This document shows, one piece after another, positions 29,416-36,990 of a stretch of DNA of 64,000 bases. The notes below the pieces were generated by a model. It did no database searches, was not told the origin of the DNA, and saw only the letters and a list, made by a program, of their open reading frames with translations. This DNA is from Cytophagales bacterium. GTDB lineage: Bacteria; Bacteroidota; Bacteroidia; Cytophagales; Cytophagaceae. Location: the NCBI GenBank assembly GCA_004294225.1, contig REBA01000010.1, positions 62,001 to 126,000 of the forward strand, written 5' to 3'. The stretch's first letter is position 1. Each line of letters begins with the position of its first letter. A program made the translations under genes and the position numbers.

Positions 29416-30531
29416 ATGAAAAACAATTGCTTTAGGATAATAAAACCAATAGTTTTTTTTACAATAATATTATCACTGACAGACTGCACACCTGATGATA
29501 AAAAAAAAACTAGTCCTGAAAATCAATTCGACAGAACCAAGCTTTTGAGTCAAGCTTCTGAACAAATCATCATACCTGCCTATCAAGATTTTCAAAAAGA
29601 AGTAACCGCTCTTGATGCGAACATCAATGATTTTTTAAATAACCCAACAATTGAATTTCTTGAAAAATCAAAAACTCAATGGATAAAAACTGCTTTAAGT
29701 TGGCAATCTTGTAATGCTTTTAATTTTGGCCCTGCAAAAAACTTTAATTTTGGTTCTTTACTAGAAAATATTGGTACTTTCCCAGCATCAAGCACGAAAA
29801 TTGAAAACTATTGTTCGACCAATGATGCTTCACTTAAAAACTTTAATAGAGATTCAAGAGGCTTATTCGGAATTGAATATTTGTTGTATGAAGAAAATGC
29901 TTTACAACAATTTGATAAAAGTAACACAAGCAATGTAGGTAGAATAAATTACCTTAAAGCAATCAGCAATGATGTAAAAAGCCAAGCTACAAAAATGGTT
30001 GATGAATGGAAAACGTATAAGAATGAATTTAATACAGACAATGGAACAAGCTCATCAAGTGCAATTACACTTTACTATAATTCGTTTTTGATATGTTATG
30101 AAAATTTAAAAAATTTTAAGATTGGAATTCCTTCAGGAAAAAGAGCTGGACAAACCAGTGCTATGCCACAACAAGCAGAAGGTTATTATTCTGTTATATC
30201 TATGAAATTAATCAAAGTAAATTTTGAATCTATCATTAGAATTTGGAAAGGAATTAGCCTAAGCAACATTGATGGAATAGGCTTTGAAGAATATATTCGT
30301 TCTGTAGAAGGTGGTGTATCGCTTGCAAACAACACATCTTCACAACTTCAAATTATAGCAGACAAAATAAAAGAGTTAGAAAATGAAGATTTAGAAAAAC
30401 TAATCAATTCTAATGATAATAGGCTCAATGAACTTTATATATTACTTACCAATACTACAAGATATATCAAAGCAGATTTATCTTCATTGCTTGGCTTAAC
30501 TATTACCTATTCAAGTGGAGATGGAGATTAG
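29416..30531 (+). CDS. Imelysin-family lipoprotein
   Basis: A 371-residue lipoprotein (lipobox ending LTDC, Cys24) with the all-helical imelysin/insulin-cleaving M75 pattern: IIPAYQDFQKEV, LEKSKTQWIKTALSWQSCNAFNFGPA and RGLFGIEYLLYEE. The family's usual GxHxxE motif appears as GIEYLLYEE, so the His is missing here. Family members are iron-regulated and implicated in iron or haem uptake rather than proven proteolysis. The HTTM gene begins inside its last codons. Confidence 0.9.
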   Translation: MKNNCFRIIKPIVFFTIILSLTDCTPDDKKKTSPENQFDRTKLLSQASEQIIIPAYQDFQKEVTALDANINDFLNNPTIEFLEKSKTQWIKTALSWQSCNAFNFGPAKNFNFGSLLENIGTFPASSTKIENYCSTNDASLKNFNRDSRGLFGIEYLLYEENALQQFDKSNTSNVGRINYLKAISNDVKSQATKMVDEWKTYKNEFNTDNGTSSSSAITLYYNSFLICYENLKNFKIGIPSGKRAGQTSAMPQQAEGYYSVISMKLIKVNFESIIRIWKGISLSNIDGIGFEEYIRSVEGGVSLANNTSSQLQIIADKIKELENEDLEKLINSNDNRLNELYILLTNTTRYIKADLSSLLGLTITYSSGDGD

Positions 30532-31894
30532 TAAACTCTATTTTAAAGAAAAATTTAACTATTTTATTGACAATCCAATCTCAATTGTTCCTTTAGTCAG
30601 TTTTAGGATTGTTTGGGGATTACTCCTTTTCATAAGTACTACCAGATTTATTTTATTAGGTTGGATAGATGACCAATATATTCAACCTCAAATCCACTTT
30701 GCTTACTATGGTTTTGAATGGGTAAAACCCCTTTCTACCATTGGCTTGTATATGGTATTTGGGGGAATGATAATAAGTGCTATTGGAATTATTCTAGGGT
30801 GTTTTTACAGAATTGCAAGCATACTATTTTTTTTATGTTTTACCTATATTGAACTTCTAGATATTAGTTATTATCTCAACCACTATTACTTTGTAAGTAT
30901 CATCAGTTTTATTATGATTTGGTTGCCAGCAAACAAATATTTCTCTATTGATACTTTAATCAAGCCCTCTATTAAGAAAATTCTAATCCCTGCTTGGTGT
31001 ATCAATGTATTGAAATTGCAACTAATGATTGTGTATTTTTATGCTGGGTTGGCCAAAATAAATACAGAATGGCTCTTCAATGCTATGCCTCTGAAAATAT
31101 GGCTTCCTGCACATACAGATATTCCTTTGATTGGAACATTATTCCAATACCCAATTACTGCCTACGCTTTCAGTTGGATGGGAATGATATATGATATTAC
31201 TATACCATTTTTTTTAGTTTGGAAAACTAGCAGACCATGGGCATTTTTAGCTATTATAGTTTTTCATTGCCTTACAGGCGTATTGTTTCAGATTGGTGTT
31301 TTCCCGATAGTAATGATATTTGCAGCAACAATATTCTTTTCTAATAACTTGCATCTAAAAATATTGAATACCCTCAATCAATATGTATTATTTTCAAAAG
31401 AAAAATTTAATCTTTCTAGCTTCGCAATAACTGTAAATCCTACAAGGGGTATAATAAAAATATTATTGATTGGTTTCTTCATTTTCCAACTAATTTTCCC
31501 TTGGAGGTATATGCTTTATCCAGGTAATTTATTTTGGACAGAAGAGGGGTACCGATTTTCTTGGAGAGTGATGTTGATGGAAAAAGCAGGGACTGCCACA
31601 TTTTTTGTTAAAGATAGCATAACAAAAAGAGAAGGAGTAGTAGATAATAGCCAGTTTCTAAACTTACATCAAGAAAAACAAATGGCATTTCAACCAGATA
31701 TGATTCTGCAGTATGCCCATTTTCTATACCACTATTTTAAAGATCAAGGAGTAAGAAATCCAGAGGTAAGAGCTGAAATATATGTAACACTAAATGGTAA
31801 ACCTAGTAGGTTATTTATAGATCCCAACGTAAATTTGGCGTTGGTTAAAGATGGATGGAAACACAAAGATTGGATATTGGCCCTAGATGAATAA
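30521..31894 (+). CDS. HTTM-domain (vitamin-K-carboxylase-like) membrane protein
   Basis: A 457-residue protein from ATG 30521 (GTG at 30515 is two codons upstream, in frame). It has at least eight hydrophobic helices with the HTTM arrangement (VSFRIVWGLLLFISTTRF, YLNHYYFVSIISFIMIWLPANKYFSID, LQLMIVYFYAGLAKINTEWL). A soluble C-terminal part (about 330-457) follows. The family is related to vitamin-K gamma-carboxylase, but bacterial substrates are unknown. It overlaps the imelysin gene by 11 bases and the TonB receptor gene by 8 (ATGAATAA), so translation is probably coupled and the three products act together. Confidence 0.85.
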   Translation: MEISKLYFKEKFNYFIDNPISIVPLVSFRIVWGLLLFISTTRFILLGWIDDQYIQPQIHFAYYGFEWVKPLSTIGLYMVFGGMIISAIGIILGCFYRIASILFFLCFTYIELLDISYYLNHYYFVSIISFIMIWLPANKYFSIDTLIKPSIKKILIPAWCINVLKLQLMIVYFYAGLAKINTEWLFNAMPLKIWLPAHTDIPLIGTLFQYPITAYAFSWMGMIYDITIPFFLVWKTSRPWAFLAIIVFHCLTGVLFQIGVFPIVMIFAATIFFSNNLHLKILNTLNQYVLFSKEKFNLSSFAITVNPTRGIIKILLIGFFIFQLIFPWRYMLYPGNLFWTEEGYRFSWRVMLMEKAGTATFFVKDSITKREGVVDNSQFLNLHQEKQMAFQPDMILQYAHFLYHYFKDQGVRNPEVRAEIYVTLNGKPSRLFIDPNVNLALVKDGWKHKDWILALDE

Positions 31895-34307
31895 TACTAT
31901 TAAATTTATATTGCTATTTTTTTCTCTGGTTTACCTCATTAACACTAGTAAAGGGCAGAATCTAATTGAGGGAAATATAAAATCTACAATAGAAAACACT
32001 CCAGTAGAAAGTGCTATCGTGTACATCAAAGAACACACACCTATACAAACGACGTCTGACCAAATCGGTAACTTTAGCCTTAGAATCAAGAAAAATGGCA
32101 CCTACACGGTGGTAGTAAACATGATTGGCTATAAAGAAAAACGAATAATAGTCTATGCCGATGGTAGCCCTAAAAAACTAGAAATCCAATTAGAAATTGA
32201 TGAACTTCAGCTCCAACAAGTAACTGTAGAAGGCAGCAGAAATAATAAAACATTTGGCATACGAAGACTGCAATCTATAGAAGGGACGAGCATCAACGAA
32301 GGGAAAAAAAATGAGGTTATTCAACTCAGCGATTTATCAGCAAACCTTGCCACCAATAACCCAAGACAAATATTCAGCAAAGTTCCTGGAATAAATACAT
32401 GGGAAAGCGATGGCTCTGGAATTCAACTTGGGATTGGAGGAAGAGGGCTAAGCCCCAATCGCTCGGCAAATTTCAATGTAAGACAAAATGGATATGACAT
32501 CAGTGCAGATGCACTTGGCTATCCAGAAAGCTACTACACCCCTCCTACCGAAGCCCTTGAAAGAATAGAATTAATAAGAGGAGCGGCTTCATTGCAATAC
32601 GGAACACAATTTGGTGGTATGCTTAACTTTGTGATGAAACAAGGCTGTAAATCAAAACCAATAGAACTGCAATTAAGAAATACTCTAGGCTCTTGGGGAT
32701 TTTGGAATACCTCAACCAGTATTGGTGGTACATTGGGTAAAATAAACTACTATACTTTTTTTCAACACAAGCAAGCAGAAGGCTGGAGACCGAATAGCCA
32801 GTTCAACCAAAACACTTCATTTACTGGAATAAAATGGCAAGCATCAAAAAAATCAAGTTTAAACTTTGATTTAACATTGATGAGCTATTTAGCCAAACAA
32901 CCGGGAGGACTTACAGATAAAATGTTTGAAAACAATCCACGCATTTCGGTAAGATCTAGAAATTGGTTCAATGTCAATTGGCTTCTACCATCTATCTCTT
33001 ATAATTTAAATATTTCAGATAAAACAAAAATCAACTTTAGAGCATTTACCTTATTTGCACACCGCTATGCTATTGGTAATTTGGAAGATGTATCACAGCA
33101 AGATTTAGAAAAAGAGAGATTATTGCTCACTGACGAATATCATAATATTGGTTTAGAATCAAGAATTCTTCACCAATATTCCTTTGGGAAATTCAACAAT
33201 GCAATACTAATTGGTGCTAGAATATATCAAGGCAATACCCAAAGAAATCAAGGCTTTGGAGATAATGACAATAAAGCTACATTTAACTACTTAGATAAAT
33301 CCAACCCAGAATTATCTTCCCACCAATTTGATGGTAAAAACATATCATTATTCGCAGAACATATTTTTAATATCAACAAAAAACTAAGCTTCACTCCAGG
33401 AATTAGATACGAACATATATTTACAGGTATCGATGGTTATTTCAATGAAAGGGTAACCAATCTTGCTGGAACATTAATCTCTGTAAAAAAGACCGATCAA
33501 ACAGATGGAAGAAACCGAGACTTCCTGCTCTTAGGTTTAGGAATTAGCTATAAAATCGATTCTACAAAATCTGAATTTTATGCCAATGCAACTCAAAACT
33601 ACAGAGCTGTTACATTTAGCGATGTAGCGATTTTTAACCCAAACACTCAAATAGACCCTAATCTTAAAGATGAAAAAGGATATAGCATAGAAGCTGGGCT
33701 TAGAGGACAATGGCACAATGTATTTAATTACGATGTTGGTGGATTCTTTATGGCGTATGACAATAGAATAGGTACAACTATTAATACCCAGAATAAAAGA
33801 TATAGGACCAATATCGCTGATGCAAAAATTGGTGGATTAGAGTGTTTCACAGAGCTAGATTTTATCCGATTATTCCATCCAAAAAGTAAAATATCCTTAA
33901 GCTATTTTTCTAATCTTGCCATCATCAATGCTCAATATTATACCATTGAAAAACAATTTAATGGCAATAAAGTAGAGCTTGTTCCCAGTGTGAACTGGAG
34001 AAGTGGATTATCCTTTAGAAAAAATAGAATTATTTCTTCTCTTACATTTGCTTATATGAGCAAACAATTTACAGAAGCTACAAATGCTGTAAAAGCTAAT
34101 TCATCGGCTACAATAGGGGAAATACCAGCATATTATGTAATGGATTTCTCAATTCGATATATCTTTAAAAGAGTTACTTTAGAAGGAAGTTGCAATAATA
34201 TCTTGAACACCTATTACTTTACTCGCAGAGCCGATGGCTACCCAGGCCCTGGGATATTACCTTCAGACCCTAGAAGCTTTTTTGTTACTCTAGGTATTAG
34301 AATATAA
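31887..34307 (+). CDS. TonB-dependent receptor, FecA/iron-type
   Basis: An 806-residue outer-membrane receptor with a signal peptide to about residue 24, a carboxypeptidase-regulatory-like domain at about 25-112 (GNIKSTIENTPVESAIVYIKE), and a plug (IFSKVPGINTWESDGSGIQL, ALERIELIRGAASLQYGTQFGGMLNFVMK). A 22-strand-type barrel ends in SFFVTLGIRI. The plug and barrel read like FecA-type siderophore, citrate or haem receptors. It is the last gene of the DUF4856-imelysin-HTTM cassette. The ligand is inferred only from this context. Confidence 0.92.
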   Translation: MNNTIKFILLFFSLVYLINTSKGQNLIEGNIKSTIENTPVESAIVYIKEHTPIQTTSDQIGNFSLRIKKNGTYTVVVNMIGYKEKRIIVYADGSPKKLEIQLEIDELQLQQVTVEGSRNNKTFGIRRLQSIEGTSINEGKKNEVIQLSDLSANLATNNPRQIFSKVPGINTWESDGSGIQLGIGGRGLSPNRSANFNVRQNGYDISADALGYPESYYTPPTEALERIELIRGAASLQYGTQFGGMLNFVMKQGCKSKPIELQLRNTLGSWGFWNTSTSIGGTLGKINYYTFFQHKQAEGWRPNSQFNQNTSFTGIKWQASKKSSLNFDLTLMSYLAKQPGGLTDKMFENNPRISVRSRNWFNVNWLLPSISYNLNISDKTKINFRAFTLFAHRYAIGNLEDVSQQDLEKERLLLTDEYHNIGLESRILHQYSFGKFNNAILIGARIYQGNTQRNQGFGDNDNKATFNYLDKSNPELSSHQFDGKNISLFAEHIFNINKKLSFTPGIRYEHIFTGIDGYFNERVTNLAGTLISVKKTDQTDGRNRDFLLLGLGISYKIDSTKSEFYANATQNYRAVTFSDVAIFNPNTQIDPNLKDEKGYSIEAGLRGQWHNVFNYDVGGFFMAYDNRIGTTINTQNKRYRTNIADAKIGGLECFTELDFIRLFHPKSKISLSYFSNLAIINAQYYTIEKQFNGNKVELVPSVNWRSGLSFRKNRIISSLTFAYMSKQFTEATNAVKANSSATIGEIPAYYVMDFSIRYIFKRVTLEGSCNNILNTYYFTRRADGYPGPGILPSDPRSFFVTLGIRI

Positions 34308-34333
34308 CTTCTACTTAAGTTTTGCTTGGTATA

Positions 34334-36124
34334 TTATCTTTTAAAATCCCTAATATGATATACTAATCCAAAGGAAATTCCATAGGCATAAGGCAATTGC
34401 CTCAATATAGATTTGTCCTGATAAATAGAACCTAAAAAATATTTAACAGATGGTGATATATTCAGACTCCATTTTGAATTCAATGTATAATTGATATTTA
34501 TTCCACCCCAATAAGTAAAGGTTAAAGAAGCTAAATCCATCTCTTTATTGACCAATGATGTTTCGTTTTTATTGTTTTGAACGTAGGAAAAAGCATTCAC
34601 TTTTGAAGATGAAATTAAGAAATTAGAAATAAGCCCTGAAAAAACGCCCAATTTTATAGAACGAAAACGAAGATTAGTTCCTACAATTATCGGGATTCCT
34701 ATATAACTAATGCTATTATCAAAATAGGTATTTACCTGATTGAAAGTTTTCTTAATATTTAGCTTATATTCTAAACCCAAATTATTATTGTTTACCCAGA
34801 TTTCCTCCACACTAGACCTATCTGTTGAGGCAATACTCTGAATAGAATATGAATTTGGAGAAAAGCTTAGAAGAGAGTCAAATTGTATAGGGTAATAACT
34901 TGCTCCTACCCTTTTCTCGAAAGTGGTATCGGCTGAACTCAACAAAAATTCCGATCTATTTTTTTCTCCAAAGTTAGAATATAGAAAACCAGTTTTTATG
35001 TAAAATCTTTCCGAAAAATCGAGCTGCACCAGCAGACCACCACTGTATAAAAACTTAGACTTATCATTGGCTTTAAAATTTCTAGCCTCAGCTGATAAAG
35101 GTGCATCTGAAAAATGTATGCTTCTACCAGTAACTTCTGGATTAAGCATCAGCTCTAGAGCGATACCAATACCTTTGGGAGTTTTAGTTTTCTTATTTTT
35201 AACTACTTGCGGAACTGTATCTTTTAGTTGTACAGTGTCAATTACTGGCTTTTTTAGTTCAGAACTATTCACTACTAATACACTATCAGAAGAGCTATTG
35301 TGCGTTTTTACGGTTTTGTTTTCAAAGGCATTTGAAAGTAACTTTTGTTGAGGAATATTTGAATATGCTTTATCCTGAGAAACAATTCCACTTGAAATTT
35401 CTGTATTACTTTTCAAGTGCAAAGAATCAAAATTCTCATCAACTGTATTTGTTATTTTTTGCTTGGTATGTATTTTTTCTTGGGCTGCGGAACCATTTAA
35501 AACATTTTCTTTAACCTGATTTTTATCTAAAGTAACCATTGACTTAGCTTGCCTATTCAACTTCAAATTATTGTCACGAACAATTTTTGGAATTGATTTT
35601 TTTTGTTTTGAAGCATCTGAAAGAACAGCTAAAGCTGAATTATTCTTCTGAACACTTCTAATAGAACTATCGGTCTGCTTAGAAATGTTTTTTTGATTAT
35701 TTACTTTATGTTCATCATCATCATTATTATGTTGCTTTGATAACTTATCAGTGCTAAGATTCTTATCATAGGAATATTTTGGGGATATTAAATCGGAATT
35801 TTTCTTTGAATTGAAATTTTGGTGAGTTAATCCTTGCGAAAAGATTAAAGAATCACTAGGAGAATTCATCTTTGCCGAATTCGAATTTATAAGAGTTTTC
35901 AATAGTTGATTTTGTTGATAAAGCTGATAAGTATAAATACCTCCACCTGTAATAAATACCAAAACAAGTAATGAAGAAAGAATAATTTTGAAGTAATTAT
36001 TCTTATCACTCTTGCTATTTGCTAATTTATCTTTTATCTGCAACCAAGAATCAGCAGGCAATTCAGCCTTCCCATCCTGAAGTTTTTCTCTAAATATTTT
36101 ATCTATTGAATTATTCTGTTTCAT
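34334..36124 (-). CDS. Anti-sigma-like protein with inner-membrane helix, long disordered linker and C-terminal outer-membrane barrel
   Basis: A 596-residue protein encoded 5 bases after an ECF sigma gene. Residues 1-43 are charged and cytoplasmic-looking (IDKIFREKLQDGKAELPADSW). One helix spans about 44-66. Residues of about 75-300 are Asn/Lys/Ser-rich and low-complexity. The last 280 residues are amphipathic strands of a PorT-like eight-strand barrel (YSGGLLVQLDFSERFYIKTGFLYSNFG … YGISFGLVYHI). There is no cleavable signal peptide, so the chain would start in the cytoplasm, cross the inner membrane, span the periplasm and end in the outer membrane. This matches the concept of the dual membrane-spanning anti-sigma factors reported in Bacteroidales, as I recall them. 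Sigma binding here is inference. Confidence 0.75.
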   Translation of the reverse strand: MKQNNSIDKIFREKLQDGKAELPADSWLQIKDKLANSKSDKNNYFKIILSSLLVLVFITGGGIYTYQLYQQNQLLKTLINSNSAKMNSPSDSLIFSQGLTHQNFNSKKNSDLISPKYSYDKNLSTDKLSKQHNNDDDEHKVNNQKNISKQTDSSIRSVQKNNSALAVLSDASKQKKSIPKIVRDNNLKLNRQAKSMVTLDKNQVKENVLNGSAAQEKIHTKQKITNTVDENFDSLHLKSNTEISSGIVSQDKAYSNIPQQKLLSNAFENKTVKTHNSSSDSVLVVNSSELKKPVIDTVQLKDTVPQVVKNKKTKTPKGIGIALELMLNPEVTGRSIHFSDAPLSAEARNFKANDKSKFLYSGGLLVQLDFSERFYIKTGFLYSNFGEKNRSEFLLSSADTTFEKRVGASYYPIQFDSLLSFSPNSYSIQSIASTDRSSVEEIWVNNNNLGLEYKLNIKKTFNQVNTYFDNSISYIGIPIIVGTNLRFRSIKLGVFSGLISNFLISSSKVNAFSYVQNNKNETSLVNKEMDLASLTFTYWGGININYTLNSKWSLNISPSVKYFLGSIYQDKSILRQLPYAYGISFGLVYHIRDFKR

Positions 36125-36129
36125 ATTAA

Positions 36130-36768
36130 TTAAAACATTTCTTTTGGTTTGGGATGTTGTTGTACTACTTGAATTTTATTATTCTCAAACTGGATATTAA
36201 TGACCTTATTGTTCTGTAAAATCGCCTCTTTTACAAACTTCTTTAACATTGACCTTGCTTTGTATAATTGTGATTTGGAGGTTCCTTCTGATATTTGAAG
36301 AATTTCTGCAATTTCTTTATGCTTGTATTCTTCTATTGCATAAAGGTTGAAAACTACTCTGTATCCTTCGGGTAACTGATTAATAATACTTATCAACTCT
36401 TCCTTAGACAATGCTTGTGCCGCTTGCTCAAAGTCATCTATGTCCTCATTGTTAGATTCAATTTCTTCAATTCTAGAATCAAAAAACTTTTGTTCTGCCC
36501 GTGATTTATTTTTGTTATAATAATTGATGGCAGTATTAATAAATATTCGTTTTATCCAAGCCTCTAAATTAGATTCATTTCTAAATGCTTTAATATGTTG
36601 AAACACCTTAATGAATGCATCTTGAAATATATCATCTACTTCTAATGAAGAGCTTGCATAACGCACACACACATAACGCATAGAAGGAGCATATTTGTTA
36701 AATAATGCCTCTTGAGCTATTCTTTTCCCTTTAATACATCCAGCAATAATTTCTAAATCTGAATTCAT
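36130..36768 (-). CDS. ECF-type RNA polymerase sigma-70 factor
   Basis: A 212-residue sigma factor. Region 2 (ALFNKYAPSMRYVCVRYASSSLEVDDIFQDAFIKVFQHI) is followed by region 2.4/linker (LEAWIKRIFINTAINYYNKNKSR) and region 4 (LISIINQLPEGYRVVFNLYAIEEYKHKEIAEIL, GTSKSQLYKARSMLKKFV). It is co-transcribed with the membrane-spanning anti-sigma-like gene. Its promoter contains TTAGGCAACC-N15-GTCTTGAT, the same sequence as the divergent PKD-protein gene, which implies that it transcribes itself and that target. Confidence 0.95.
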   Translation of the reverse strand: MNSDLEIIAGCIKGKRIAQEALFNKYAPSMRYVCVRYASSSLEVDDIFQDAFIKVFQHIKAFRNESNLEAWIKRIFINTAINYYNKNKSRAEQKFFDSRIEEIESNNEDIDDFEQAAQALSKEELISIINQLPEGYRVVFNLYAIEEYKHKEIAEILQISEGTSKSQLYKARSMLKKFVKEAILQNNKVINIQFENNKIQVVQQHPKPKEMF

Positions 36769-36789
36769 TTAGTGTTTTTCATCAATAAT

Positions 36790-36822
36790 ATCAAGACTAC
36801 ATTTTGAAAAAAGGTTGCCTAA
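36790..36822 (-). promoter_or_regulatory. ECF sigma-type promoter of the sigma/anti-sigma operon
   Basis: On the minus strand TTAGGCAACC (36822-36813), 15 bases, then GTCTTGAT (36797-36790). Both boxes and the spacing are identical to the divergent promoter at 36927-36959. The GGCAACC and GTCT boxes resemble ECF -35 and -10 elements. The leader to the ATG at 36768 would be about 15 bases. Confidence 0.75.
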
Positions 36823-36926
36823 AAAAAGGAGATATTATTATAATTCTTTTTTTCTAACCTATAAATTTCTATATACCTATGATTTAATACTTATTAATTT
36901 AAGAAAATAAAATTTTTATTCAAAAA

Positions 36927-36959
36927 TTAGGCAACCAATTAAAGGTTTGCAGTCTTGAT
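36927..36959 (+). promoter_or_regulatory. ECF sigma-type promoter of the PKD-protein gene
   Basis: TTAGGCAACC (36927-36936), 15 bases, then GTCTTGAT (36952-36959). It is identical in boxes and spacing to the sigma-gene promoter on the other strand. Because the -10-like box covers the upstream in-frame TTG and ATG codons at 36955 and 36958, translation must start later, at the ATG at 36991. Confidence 0.75.
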
Positions 36960-36990
36960 GACAAAATCACCAATTAAACACTTACTAACT

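Noticed and set aside
30515-30520. GTG at 30515 as start of the HTTM gene
   Set aside because: The ATG two codons later (30521) is in frame and a stronger start; the difference is only two residues.
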